The notes: generated by a model not told the origin, from the letters alone. A stretch of DNA of 64,000 nt from Saccharopolyspora rosea (GCF_025643595.1 NZ_CP102826.1:434001-498000); one strand, 5' to 3'; shown: positions 9,752 to 17,995, counted from the first letter of the stretch. Translations and numbers: made by a program.

Positions 9752-10747
9752 TCAGCGGGTGGTGAGCAGGGCGTGGACCCGGTGCAGGCGGTCCAGCCAG
9801 CGGCGCTGCACCTCCGCGGGCGGGGTCGCCGCCGTGACCAGGGCGGGGTCCGGCTGCGGGGGGCGGCGCAGCACCGGCAGGTGGCCGTCGACCGGCACCA
9901 GCGAGTCGGCGACCACGTCGCCCTCCAGGAGCTGCACCGTGCCGAGGCCGCAGGCGAACGGCAGCTCCGGCAGCGCCCCGGCCAGGGCCAGCTGGGCGGC
10001 CAAGCCCACGCTGCTCTCCACCGCTGACGAGACCACGCACGGCAGCCCGCACGCCTCGGCGACGCGCAGCGCCCGGTGCACGCCGCCCAGCGGCGTGGCC
10101 TTGATGACCGCGACGTCCGCGGCGTCGGCGACGGCGACGCGCATCGGGTCCTCGGCGCGGCGGATCGACTCGTCGGCCGCGATGCGCACGTCGACGCGGC
10201 GGCGGACGGCGGCCAGGTCGTCAACCGTCGGGCACGGCTGCTCGGCGTACTCCAACCCGCCCGCGGCGCGGTCCAGTTCGCGGATGCGGGCGACCGCGGT
10301 GTCGACGTCCCACGCCGCGTTGGCGTCCACCCGGACCGCGCCGCCCGGGCCCAGCGCGTCGCGCACGGCGGCGACCCGCTCGACGTCCTCGCCCGGGGCC
10401 TGACCGGGCTCGGCGACCTTCACCTTCGCGGTGCGGCAGCCGGACGAGGACACGATCGCCCGCGCCCGCTCCGCGTCGACCGCCGGGACCGTGCAGTTGA
10501 CCGGGATGCTCTCGCGCACCGGTTCCGGCCACGGACGGGCGCACGCCTCCAGGGCGGCCCGCAGCCACGGCACGGACGCGGCGTCGTCGTAATCCTCGAA
10601 GGGGCAGAACTCGCCCCACCCGGCGGGACCGCCGAGCAGCACGCCGTAGCGGACCGTGATCCCGCGGAACCTGCTGCGCATCGGCAGGCCGTACACCCGG
10701 ACCGCGTCCAGGTCCGACAGGCCGATCTCCACCCCGGTCGCATCCAT
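9752..10747 (-). CDS. menC: o-Succinylbenzoate synthase (MenC)
   Basis: 331 residues of the enolase superfamily. MenC dehydrates SHCHC to o-succinylbenzoate in menaquinone synthesis. The N-terminal capping domain (residues 1-90) has GWGEFCPFEDY. The barrel has the catalytic lysine pair in TAKVKV, metal ligands RVDANAAWD, EYAEQPC and IAADES, and the second lysine in VIKATPLGG. Actinobacterial MenC enzymes are of this short class. No menaquinone neighbours are seen within the window. Confidence 0.9.
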   Translation of the reverse strand: MDATGVEIGLSDLDAVRVYGLPMRSRFRGITVRYGVLLGGPAGWGEFCPFEDYDDAASVPWLRAALEACARPWPEPVRESIPVNCTVPAVDAERARAIVSSSGCRTAKVKVAEPGQAPGEDVERVAAVRDALGPGGAVRVDANAAWDVDTAVARIRELDRAAGGLEYAEQPCPTVDDLAAVRRRVDVRIAADESIRRAEDPMRVAVADAADVAVIKATPLGGVHRALRVAEACGLPCVVSSAVESSVGLAAQLALAGALPELPFACGLGTVQLLEGDVVADSLVPVDGHLPVLRRPPQPDPALVTAATPPAEVQRRWLDRLHRVHALLTTR

Positions 10748-10815
10748 GGTCCGATCCTTTCAACCCGGCGTCACAACGGCGTGCCCAGGGGACGCGGGCG
10801 TGGTTCGGGCATGAC

Positions 10816-10890
10816 GCCCGCCCGTCACCCGACCACCGCCCCCCCATGGAGGCGCTTCGCGCCGCGGTGCCCGCCCGTCACCCGACCACC
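10816..10890. repeat. 22-bp direct repeat, two copies
   Basis: A GC-rich 22-bp sequence, starting GCCCGCCCGTCACCC, is repeated exactly at 10816-10837 and 10869-10890, between menC and the SUFU gene. It may be a local duplication. No role is evident. Confidence 0.7.
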
Positions 10891-10907
10891 ACCCCCGGTC
10901 CGGTAGG

Positions 10908-11501
10908 TCAGGCGACGCTGGGGCGGCCGAGGTCGAAGACGTCGACCTCGAAGCGGGACCACTCCTGGCGCAGCGCGGTCACCCCGTGGTCGAGGATGAA
11001 GTTGAGCTCGCCGAGGGTCACCGGCAGCAGGGTGAACACCTGGAGCTGCTCGATCCCGTCCGGATCCGTGAACCTGGTGAACTCCGGCGGGAACAGCGGG
11101 TGGCCGCTGGCGAGCACGCCGTGGAACTCGGTGCCCGGCAGCAGCGGTTCCTCGTTCGGCACGATCTGGTCGGGCACCAGGTGCGTGCGCTGCCGGACGA
11201 GCAGTTCCGAGGTGAGGTCCACCAGGTGCCGGGCGGCTTCGGCCTGTTCCTTGTAGACGGTGCACGCCAGTTCCTGAGCTGGTTCGGCACCGAGCGGCTG
11301 GAAGCGCAGGCCGGTGCTGATGACCGTGCTCAGGTGGTACTGCTCGCAGTAGAAGAACACCAGGCCGTACCCGCGGTTGTCACCGCGGATGTTCGGCGGC
11401 TCCGCGCCGGTCGGTTTCCCGGCGTGGCGTTCCAGGCTCTCCGCGAGTCCCTTGAACCGGTGCGCGCCCCCCATTGCGGCGCGTTCCTGGTCGGTGGTCA
11501 T
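10908..11501 (-). CDS. Suppressor-of-fused (SUFU) domain protein, second paralogue
   Basis: 197 residues and clearly related to the protein at 790-1347. It shares the segment near ESLERHAGKP, the EPAQELACTVYKEQ strand (LPQELVCTLRADQ in the other copy), LLPGTEFHGVLASGHP, and a C-terminal ALRQEWSRFEVDVF. GGAG precedes the ATG at 11499-11501. Two SUFU paralogues about 10 kb apart flank the CO dehydrogenase and menC genes. Function is unknown. Confidence 0.75.
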   Translation of the reverse strand: MTTDQERAAMGGAHRFKGLAESLERHAGKPTGAEPPNIRGDNRGYGLVFFYCEQYHLSTVISTGLRFQPLGAEPAQELACTVYKEQAEAARHLVDLTSELLVRQRTHLVPDQIVPNEEPLLPGTEFHGVLASGHPLFPPEFTRFTDPDGIEQLQVFTLLPVTLGELNFILDHGVTALRQEWSRFEVDVFDLGRPSVA

Positions 11502-11653
11502 CCGATCTCCAGTGTCGTGCGGGACACCCGCGCCCGGTCGGTGGCCGAGTACCTCCGACGGGCAGCGTGGTCGTTCGAAACGTTAACCGCTTCAAACCCG
11601 AGAGCGGACACTTTCGGGCGACAGCTGAAAAGGTGCGTCGCCGAGGGTATCGG

Positions 11654-13309
11654 TCAGCCCGCGTCGGGGATCGCCGGGCCGAGCAGATCGTCGGAGTCGA
11701 CGATCCGGTAGGCGTAGCCCTGCTCGGCCAGGAACCGCTGGCGGTGCGCCGCGTAGTCGGTGTCCAGGGTGTCCCGGGACACCACCGAGTAGAAGTGGGC
11801 CTGCCGCCGCTCGGCCTTCGGGCGCAGCAACCGCCCGAGCCGCTGCGCCTCCTCCTGGCGGGAGCCGAAGGTGCCCGAGACCTGCACCGCCACCGACGCC
11901 TCGGGCAGGTCGATGGAGAAGTTCGCGACCTTCGACACCACGAGCCGGTTGATCTCGCCCCGCCGGAAGGAGTCGAACAGCGCCTCGCGCTCCTTGTTCT
12001 TCGTGGACCCCTCGACGATCGGGGCGTCCAGCGCCTCGCCGAGTTCGTGCAGCTGCTCCAGGTACGCGCCGATGATCAGCGCGGGCTCGCCCGGGTGCTG
12101 GTCCAGGATCGCCTTGACCACGGGTGCCTTGGTGCGGGCCGTGGAGCACACCTTGTAGCGCTCCTCGGCGTCGGACGTGGCGTACTCCAGGCGTTCGCTG
12201 TCGGTCAGCGTGACCCGCACCTCGACGCACTCGGCCGGCGCGATCCAGCCCTGCGACTCGATGTCCTTCCACGGCGCGTCGTAGCGCTTGGGGCCGATCA
12301 GCGAGAAGACGTCGCCCTCCCGGCCGTCCTCGCGCACCAGCGTCGCGGTGAGGCCGAGGCGGCGGCGGGACTGCAGGTCGGCGGTCATCCGGAACACCGG
12401 CGCGGGCAGCAAGTGCACCTCGTCGTAGACGACGAGGCCCCAGTCGCGGGAGTCGAACAGCTCCAGGTGCTTGTACTCGCCCTTCGACTTGCGGGTGATC
12501 ACCTGGTAGGTCGCGATGGTGACCGGCCGGATCTCCTTCTTCTCCCCGGAGTACTCGCCGATCTCGTCCTCGGTCAGCGAGGTGCGCTCGACGAGCTCGC
12601 GCTTCCACTGGCGCCCGGCGACGGTGTTGGTGACCAGGATCAACGTGGTCGCCTGGGCCTCGGCCATGGCCGCCGCACCGACCAGCGTCTTGCCCGCGCC
12701 GCAGGGCAGCACGACGACGCCCGAACCACCCGCCCAGAACGCCTGGACCGCCTGCTTCTGGTACTCGCGCAGCTGCCAGCCGTCCTCGTGCAGCGAGATC
12801 GGGTGCGCCTCGCCGTCGACGTAGCCGGCCAAGTCCTCGGCGGGCCAGCCGATCTTGAGCAGCAGCTGCTTGAGCCGACCGCGCTCGCTCGGGTGCACCA
12901 CGACGGTGTCGTCGTCGATGCGGGCGCCGAGCATCGGCATGATCTTCTTGTTCCGCAGCACCTCCTCCAGCACCGCCCGGTCCAGCGAGACCAGCACCAG
13001 GCCGTGCGCCGGGTGGTTGGTCAGCTGGAGGCGGCCGAAGCGCCCCATCGTCTCGACGATGTCGACCAGCAGCGCCTGCGGCACCGGGTAGCGGGAGTGC
13101 CGCACCAGCCCGTCGACCACCTGTTCCGCGTCGTGCCCGGCGGCGCGCGCGTTCCACAGCGCCAGCGGCGTGATGCGGTAGGTGTGCACGTGCTCGGGGG
13201 CGCGTTCCAGCTCGGCGAACGGTGCGATGGAGGTGCGCGCCTCGTCGGCCTGGTCGTGGTCGACTTCGAGCAGCAGCGTCTTGTCTGACTGGACGATCAA
13301 GCAGGACAC
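11654..13309 (-). CDS. XPB/ERCC3-type superfamily 2 DNA helicase, 5' end rewritten by prophage insertion
   Basis: 551 residues. SF2 motifs: VLPCGAGKTLVG (Walker A, near residue 195), YDEVHLL (DEVH box), GLTATL, and motif VI QRLGRLLRPK. This is the actinobacterial XPB family. The normal N-terminus, MTDGPLIVQSDK, is interrupted after the Gln codon by the prophage; the first codons sit at 52134-52159. Left-end phage DNA gives an in-frame GTG (13307-13309) 6 bp behind GGAGG, so the product begins MSCLIVQSDK. Promoter supply after insertion is unknown: the native one is about 39 kb away. Confidence 0.92.
   Translation of the reverse strand: MSCLIVQSDKTLLLEVDHDQADEARTSIAPFAELERAPEHVHTYRITPLALWNARAAGHDAEQVVDGLVRHSRYPVPQALLVDIVETMGRFGRLQLTNHPAHGLVLVSLDRAVLEEVLRNKKIMPMLGARIDDDTVVVHPSERGRLKQLLLKIGWPAEDLAGYVDGEAHPISLHEDGWQLREYQKQAVQAFWAGGSGVVVLPCGAGKTLVGAAAMAEAQATTLILVTNTVAGRQWKRELVERTSLTEDEIGEYSGEKKEIRPVTIATYQVITRKSKGEYKHLELFDSRDWGLVVYDEVHLLPAPVFRMTADLQSRRRLGLTATLVREDGREGDVFSLIGPKRYDAPWKDIESQGWIAPAECVEVRVTLTDSERLEYATSDAEERYKVCSTARTKAPVVKAILDQHPGEPALIIGAYLEQLHELGEALDAPIVEGSTKNKEREALFDSFRRGEINRLVVSKVANFSIDLPEASVAVQVSGTFGSRQEEAQRLGRLLRPKAERRQAHFYSVVSRDTLDTDYAAHRQRFLAEQGYAYRIVDSDDLLGPAIPDAG
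13290..13299. other. attL core
   Basis: TGGACGATCA, identical to attR at 52134-52143. To its left lies the helicase coding sequence; to its right, phage DNA. ACGATCAAG at 13293-13301 is the right half of a 9-bp inverted repeat whose other half, CTTGATCGT, is at 52124-52132, so the reconstructed attP is palindromic as expected for serine integrases. Confidence 0.93.
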
Positions 13310-13421
13310 ACATACCTCCAACAGATAGGTTCGTAACGTGACCCACGAGGCTGCTCCCGAGTCCGCTACACCCGCCCCGCCCAAGGCTATGCCTCGTGCG
13401 CAAAGGCGGAAGGGAACACCA

Positions 13422-14987
13422 GTGACCACTGGGCCGGGGATGCGCGCGGCCATCTACGTCCGGCTGTCACGGGACACCGACGAGAGTACGTCGCCCGAGC
13501 GTCAGCGGGCGGCGTGTGAGGCCTTGTGTGATGCACGTGGCTGGGAGGTTGTTGCTGTCGAGGAAGACATCGATGTGAGTGGGTTCTCCCGAGGCTTGGA
13601 GCGTCCCGGGCTCCAGCGGATCTTGGCTCGACTGGCCGACCTAGATGTGGTTGTGTTCTTCAAGATCGACAGGCTTGCGCGGTCGACCGTCGACTTCGCC
13701 GAGATCATGAAAATCGCTGAGACTCAGTCGGTCGCGCTGGCATCCGCGCAGGAGCCTCTAGACCTCACCTCTTCGATGGGGCGTGCGATGGCTCGGGTCA
13801 TCGCTGTGTTCGCTGAACTGGAGTCGGACACCATCGGCTCACGAGTGGCCAATGCGCACGAGCACCTACGTCGCGAAGGGCGTTGGACAGGAGGGCGTGT
13901 GCCGTACGGCTACCGGGCTGTTCCGAACCCAAACGGCGCCGGGCGCGTGCTGGAGGTCAACCCTGACGAAGAGAAGGTCATTCACGAGATCGTTGACCGG
14001 GTCCTGGCGAAGGAATCGCTCATGAAGATCGCCACGGATCTGACCAGAGCCGGAGTGGCGGCGCCTGGACACCACTCGCGCCAACCCAACGGCAAGCGGA
14101 GCGATTCGGAGCGGTGGTACACGACTACGCTACGGAGTTTGCTGACAAACCCACAGTTGCTCGGCTACGTCATCGAAGACGGTAAACCGATCTTGCGGAC
14201 AGACGGACTGCCGTTGGTTACACGTCCTCCCATCCTGGACATGCGTACCTGGCACGCGCTTCAGGACGAGTTGTCGCGACGGGCTGACCGCAGCGAGCGG
14301 CGACGGGTCGGGACGTCGTTATTGCGCGGTGTCTTGTTCTGCTCGGTCTGTGGTGGGCGCATGTACACCTATGTGGCGGGTGGCCGTACTCGGTACCGCT
14401 GCATTGGCCGTCTTAAGCAGCGGCAGGCCGGCCAGGCCGTTGGGTGCTACGGACCGAGCGTTGCGGGAAAGGCCCTTGAAGAGCACGTCGTTTCGGAATT
14501 CCTCCGTGGCAACGGTCACTTGCCCGTGGTGAAGATCGAGATGCGCGCGGCCGAGGACTTCACGCCACAGATCAGGCAGGCTGAGGAAGCTTTGAAGGAC
14601 CTAGAGGCTGACCGGTACGAGCGCGGGCTCTTCAAAGGCGAGGACGGTGCTCAACGGTACGCGGCGCAGTATGCCAAGCTGGAAGAGCGACTGTCTTCCC
14701 TTAAGGCGATGCAGAGTGACGCGGTTCCCGGTGGCGTTGAAGAGATACCCACGGGGAAGACGTACGCCGAGCTGTGGGAGGAATCAGATACCGCGGGTAA
14801 ACGTGACCTACTGTTGAACGCTGGGACGTTCGTTGAGGTAGCGCCAGCTCAACGCCCCGGGAAGAAGCTCGACACGTCACGTGTGTCGGTCTACTTCGGA
14901 GTCGAAGGCTCCATCCGCCGCGCTGAAGCAGAAGGTAAAGACCCTGACTCCGTTATTACCGGCGCTGATCGAGCTGACCTCAGTTAG
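13422..14987 (+). CDS. int: Large serine integrase
   Basis: 521 residues from the GTG at 13422 (GGAAGGGA 5 bp upstream); an in-frame GTG at 13338 would add 28 residues but has a weak ribosome site. The resolvase domain starts AAIYVRLSRD, with the catalytic Ser in RLS. A recombinase domain follows (VPYGYRAV, then SLLTNPQLLGY). The zinc ribbon is CSVCGGRM with a later RYRC, and then comes a coiled-coil with a C-terminal tail. It recombines attP with the helicase attB. It lies divergent to the helicase, about 112 bp apart, and next to attL. Confidence 0.95.
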   Translation: MTTGPGMRAAIYVRLSRDTDESTSPERQRAACEALCDARGWEVVAVEEDIDVSGFSRGLERPGLQRILARLADLDVVVFFKIDRLARSTVDFAEIMKIAETQSVALASAQEPLDLTSSMGRAMARVIAVFAELESDTIGSRVANAHEHLRREGRWTGGRVPYGYRAVPNPNGAGRVLEVNPDEEKVIHEIVDRVLAKESLMKIATDLTRAGVAAPGHHSRQPNGKRSDSERWYTTTLRSLLTNPQLLGYVIEDGKPILRTDGLPLVTRPPILDMRTWHALQDELSRRADRSERRRVGTSLLRGVLFCSVCGGRMYTYVAGGRTRYRCIGRLKQRQAGQAVGCYGPSVAGKALEEHVVSEFLRGNGHLPVVKIEMRAAEDFTPQIRQAEEALKDLEADRYERGLFKGEDGAQRYAAQYAKLEERLSSLKAMQSDAVPGGVEEIPTGKTYAELWEESDTAGKRDLLLNAGTFVEVAPAQRPGKKLDTSRVSVYFGVEGSIRRAEAEGKDPDSVITGADRADLS

Positions 14988-15127
14988 CACCTCTCGGATA
15001 AGTGCTCAAGATGACGACCCGGTATGACGGGATCGAGCTGCCTGAAACAGCCCCGCCACATTCGGAACTCCAGCTGCGGCGGCAGCGGGGGTGTAGGCCA
15101 TTCCGGCTGGAGGGTGTTGCGGCGGGG

Positions 15128-15427
15128 TGTAACACCGCGCCAGGGCTGTTACGGGTGTCCGGGGCCGTACGCTGGGCTGTTACGCCTGTTACGGTTGTTA
15201 CGCCGTCTGGGGATCGCCCCAGGGGCGGGCGGAGTTCGGCGAACCGGACATCCGTAATCGCGGCGGTCGGCGGGTCCTTTAGTTATTCTTCTTCTTCTAT
15301 CTATTACTATTCTAATAGTAGATAGAAGAGATCCCTCGCCGCCTGTTCTGGACCGTAACTACGGTAACAAGCATAACAGTACAGGTCGAAGAAGTAGATG
15401 CCCGTAACACCCCTCGGGGGTTGTTAC
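15128..15427. repeat. Cluster of GTTAC motifs (iteron-like), candidate phage origin or control region
   Basis: Nine copies of GTTAC in either direction lie within 300 bp (starts 15129, 15149, 15179, 15188, 15197, 15355, 15364, 15404, 15423). Three TGTTACG copies are on an exact 9-bp period at 15178-15202. The inverted pair at 15402-15429 (CCGTAAC..GTTACGG) forms a long stem. An AT-rich stem-loop sits in the middle. There is no convincing gene between 14988 and 15823. Confidence 0.6.
15293..15329. other. AT-rich inverted repeat
   Basis: TCTTCTATCTATTA pairs with TAATAG and ATAGAAGA, separated by a 3-nt bulge, around a 6-nt loop. It has hardly any G or C while the surroundings exceed 60 percent GC. 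It could be a DNA-unwinding element beside the GTTAC repeats, or a regulatory hairpin. Confidence 0.55.
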
Positions 15428-15429
15428 GG

Positions 15430-15823
15430 TGCCCTGCTCCTGGTGCTTTACACCATAGACCCGACTACGAACTAGTGTTGTAGATCACACTCAGATCTGT
15501 GCCCATTTCAGCTTTTCAGCACCCATTACTAGGGCGAGGGCGCGTCTGGTGTATCTCCGCCCGCGCCGGGGTTGACCCGTCCGCTTGCTCGACGTCCCCC
15601 GGCCCGCCCGCTGCCGCGTCGTCCCGTAAAGGCACCACGCCGCCGTCTTGCCCGCGTGGTCGGTCGATGGCGCGGCCTCTCTCGTTGCCGCCTGGCCTCT
15701 GCTGGAGGGCGCACACCCGAATCCGGCATGCCTGGCGGCTGGCACCGTGGCCGCGTGGTGCGAGGGCCCGTCGGGGAGCGGGTGGAAACGGGGCGGCCCG
15801 GGGCGTGTGCGCGCCGCCGGGCT
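15430..15823. other. Long non-coding stretch in the left part of the prophage
   Basis: No reading frame here has a convincing ribosome site, codon pattern or family look. The first 100 bp are moderately AT-rich and the rest very GC-rich. Apart from the end of the GTTAC cluster on the left and the tRNA-like sequence on the right, I see nothing definite. Confidence 0.5.
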
Positions 15824-15905
15824 GGTCGTGTCGGCTAACGGCAAGCCGCCCGCCTGCGGACGCGTGGGAGTGCGGGTAATCCCGGTTCGAATCCGGGCGC
15901 GACCA
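15824..15905 (+). tRNA. tRNA-like sequence with a degenerate anticodon arm
   Basis: The 5' GGTCGTG pairs over 7 bp with the 3' CGCGACC. The D arm is GGCT-AACGGCA-AGCC. The T arm is CCCGG-TTCGAAT-CCGGG, a perfect consensus. The anticodon arm is not standard: CCCGC pairs with GCG-T-GG only with a bulge, leaving an 8-nt loop CTGCGGAC in which GCG could be the anticodon. No CCA is encoded (ACTG follows). It may be a decayed phage tRNA, or one with an unusual loop. Confidence 0.5.
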
Positions 15906-15997
15906 CTGTGGACATATGGGAGGGTTGTCGACGTTCCGAGATGGGCGCGGGGCGACGAGACGGCGATCGACTTCGCACCGCCTCGTCGCGATTGGAG

Positions 15998-16360
15998 CTA
16001 GCCGTACAGCACCTCTCCAAACGCCGCAATTTGGATGACTCGGTCTGCCATGTCCGAGTCGAAATCGACATCATCGGCGCCGTTGAAGCAGAGGCGCTGG
16101 CACTCCTTGAGCGTTCGGCTGTCCTCGCCGAGCACTGCCTTGCCTTCAGTGCCTGCAAGGGTCGCGATCGTTGCCCACAGCTTTTGGTGGGTGATCCGGT
16201 ATTCGCCCCCAGGCTCTTCTTCCGCGCCTGAGTCCTCGAACGTCAGAACCCAGCCAGAATCCGGGGTATCCGAGATATCGACTTTCCCATACCACGGATA
16301 CGAGAGCGCTCCGCTCCCGAGAAAGATGTCATCCAATTCGCTCGGCAAAGCCTTGTTCAT
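15998..16360 (-). CDS. Hypothetical phage protein
   Basis: 120 residues, acidic (about net -15). The ATG at 16358-16360 is behind AAGGAAGGACGGGG. The middle has WYGKVDISDTPDSGWVLTFEDSG; the C-terminal half is helical. I do not recognise a family. Its base composition is lower in GC than the host genes, in line with phage origin. It is the leftmost gene of the early leftward block. Confidence 0.7.
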   Translation of the reverse strand: MNKALPSELDDIFLGSGALSYPWYGKVDISDTPDSGWVLTFEDSGAEEEPGGEYRITHQKLWATIATLAGTEGKAVLGEDSRTLKECQRLCFNGADDVDFDSDMADRVIQIAAFGEVLYG

Positions 16361-16442
16361 TTCGTTCCCCGTCCTTCCTTAGGTTGATCTTTCAGTGTCC
16401 GGTCTTGGCGTGCGTTGCCGCCGGGCTGGGTGATGGGCCGCG

Positions 16443-16628
16443 TCAGCGGCTCTCGTCCTCGGGAGCGGCCGTGTCGATCAGAGTTCGTCGATAGGCCGCC
16501 AGTGTGTCGGCCAGCAGCTCGGAGGCGGCTCGCCGAGCGATCGGGTCGGTGTCTGTGCCGCGGTGAGCGCACCAGCCGCCATTGGCTGACTGGACCCGCA
16601 GCCTCGCGGTGGTCTGCTGATCGTCCAC
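16443..16628 (-). CDS. Small hypothetical phage protein
   Basis: 61 residues, GTG start at 16626-16628 with a weak ribosome site. The sequence has WCAHRGTDTDPIARRAASEL and a helical C-terminus. The bias to real-protein composition and the position between two leftward genes support it moderately. Confidence 0.45.
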   Translation of the reverse strand: MDDQQTTARLRVQSANGGWCAHRGTDTDPIARRAASELLADTLAAYRRTLIDTAAPEDESR

Positions 16629-16690
16629 GAGGGCACGCTAGCGGTCGGGGCGTAGCTCGATGGGGTCGAGCGCCACCGTCCGTGCAGCGG

Positions 16691-17068
16691 CTACGCGAGC
16701 CGAAGATCGGCGTCCGCAGCCACGTCGACGACCTCGGCGCCGGGATGCCGTGCCGCGAGGTCGTCGACCGTCTCGCGGTGGCCTCGCTCGGCGTCGTCGA
16801 GGCTGGGATACCGGCGGAGGACTCGGCACCGATCATTGGCGGGGAAGAGCGCCGTTTCGAAGATGTGGGCGGGTTCGCGCGGATCGAGGACGTGCCCCAG
16901 CCAGATCGTCCCGACGGTGTGCACGTTCCCGTTCTCGCGGATTTGGCTCTTGCCGACGTAGCGGTAGTCCAGGTCGGCGAAAAGATCGGCCCACGTCATC
17001 AGGTCGATCGATGTCCCGAACTTGTCCCAGTATCCCGTTTCCACGTCTGCGAAGCGTAGCCGTTGCAC
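16691..17068 (-). CDS. Hypothetical phage protein
   Basis: 125 residues from the GTG at 17068; a shorter start at the GTG encoding METGYWDK (near 17044) is possible, and neither has a strong ribosome site. The middle, DLFADLDYRYVGKSQI followed by VHTVGTIWLGHV, reads as a folded alpha/beta protein, and the C-terminal half has a YPSLDDAERGHRETVDDL helix. Proteins of this look are common in actinophage early regions without known function. Confidence 0.65.
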   Translation of the reverse strand: MQRLRFADVETGYWDKFGTSIDLMTWADLFADLDYRYVGKSQIRENGNVHTVGTIWLGHVLDPREPAHIFETALFPANDRCRVLRRYPSLDDAERGHRETVDDLAARHPGAEVVDVAADADLRLA

Positions 17069-17357
17069 CGGCTGTGAAGGGCCGGGACGAGAAAAGCTGC
17101 CTGGTTGCAGGGGCGTCCACGCGCCTGATCATCGCGTGTCCTCTGCCCAGGCTGTCAGCACGCGGAGCGCCGCGACCTTGACCGGCGCGGTGCTCCGCGA
17201 GGAGTGCGGTGTGGGTGCACACCGGCCGCGAGTACGGCGACCTCGTCACGCGCCGGAAACCGGCCGGAGGAATCGGTTCGAGACCGGCCACTCCGCATCC
17301 ACGTCATGTCGTGACAACTGAATACGGCACACACGTACGTCACTGGAGGTGGTTTCC
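17069..17357. other. Divergent intergenic region
   Basis: About 290 bp between a leftward and a rightward early gene. It should hold promoters for both, but I see no clear -35/-10 pair. GC-rich short inverted repeats occur around 17160-17210. Confidence 0.4.
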
Positions 17358-17672
17358 ATGGCCGAGGACAGCGACAGCACGAAGCGCACGAGTTCGTCGG
17401 ACTCCGGCTCGGACTCGCGTTCGGACTCGTCCTCCGGGTCGAGTAGCAGGCGGTCCGGCAGCGGTTCGAAGACGCGACGTAGCGACTCGGACTCGAAGCA
17501 GAGCGGATCTCGCAGGAAGCGCAGCGGCGACAGCGACTCCAAGCGGAATCGCGACTCGGACTCGGATCGGAAGGACACCAGCGACCGGGGCTCGGACTCG
17601 TCGAGCCGTGACGGCAGCGACGATTCCGACTCCGACCGCTCGTCCCGGCGCTCCAGCTCGGACGACGACTAA
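17358..17672 (+). CDS. Ser/Asp/Arg-rich low-complexity protein
   Basis: 104 residues, of which more than half are Ser or Asp and most of the rest Arg or Lys. It is built from SD, SDSD, SSR and RRS units and ends DDD. The ATG lies 8 bp after a good GGAGG, which supports translation. Such a chain must be intrinsically disordered, with alternating charges like SR/SD repeat proteins. The repeat DNA is also open on the other strand, but only this frame has a ribosome site. No signal peptide or anchor is present, so it is probably cytoplasmic. Function unknown. Confidence 0.65.
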   Translation: MAEDSDSTKRTSSSDSGSDSRSDSSSGSSSRRSGSGSKTRRSDSDSKQSGSRRKRSGDSDSKRNRDSDSDRKDTSDRGSDSSSRDGSDDSDSDRSSRRSSSDDD

Positions 17673-17869
17673 CCTCGTTCACACCGTGGATCTCTCGGCG
17701 GTCCAGGCCGGAGGTGTACGGCCCAGCAGTCCGGGTCTTCGCCCGCGAGTACCGCGAGCGCATACCGCACGACGATCGTGTCCGAGACATCGTGGTTGCC
17801 GAGTTGGGCCTTCGCTTTGGACATCAACTCGTTTGGCACCCTGATACGGAGCGGTCTGGTGGCGCCCAC
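17669..17869 (-). CDS. Ribbon-helix-helix (CopG-like) small DNA-binding protein
   Basis: 66 residues, GTG start at 17867-17869 behind GGGAGGGAACCAG. Residues 6-45 match the RHH pattern: a strand PLRIRVPNELM, then helix SKAKAQLG, a turn at residues 24-28 and helix TIVVRYALAVLAG. RHH proteins dimerise and bind operators, often their own. It overlaps the 3' end of the convergent Ser/Asp-rich gene by 4 bp. Candidate regulator of the early region. Confidence 0.6.
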   Translation of the reverse strand: MGATRPLRIRVPNELMSKAKAQLGNHDVSDTIVVRYALAVLAGEDPDCWAVHLRPGPPRDPRCERG

Positions 17870-17896
17870 CTGGTTCCCTCCCCCTTCTGTCGAAAA

Positions 17897-17960
17897 GCAC
17901 GGTAGTCCGTGCTGCGGACACCGCGAGGCCCGGCAGTCCAGAACAGGACCGCCGGGCCTC
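17897..17960. terminator. Two adjacent hairpins upstream of the RHH gene
   Basis: AGCACGG-tagt-CCGTGCT (17897-17914) is perfect. GAGGCCCGGCAGTCC pairs with GGACCGCCGGGCCTC (17925-17960) with one mismatch and a 6-nt loop. They lie downstream of the 18077-18628 gene and upstream of the RHH gene, so they may end the leftward transcript or regulate the RHH gene. Confidence 0.55.
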
Positions 17961-17995
17961 GCCCACGGGGTCGGTTCGTGATCGCTTCCGGGACC

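Noticed and set aside
15128-15430. CRISPR array
   Set aside because: The repeats are only 5-9 bp, irregular in spacing and in both directions, and no cas genes are present. The RecB-like nuclease at 46535 is a phage exonuclease, not a Cas4 next to an array.
15491-15844. Several overlapping frames on both strands between the GTTAC cluster and the tRNA-like element
   Set aside because: No ribosome site, no family look, Pro/Arg/Gly shadow composition. Treated as non-coding.
17246-17578. Minus-strand frame over the Ser/Asp repeat gene
   Set aside because: It has Ser/Glu/Phe repeats that only mirror the plus-strand repeat DNA and has no ribosome site; the plus frame has GGAGG at good spacing.
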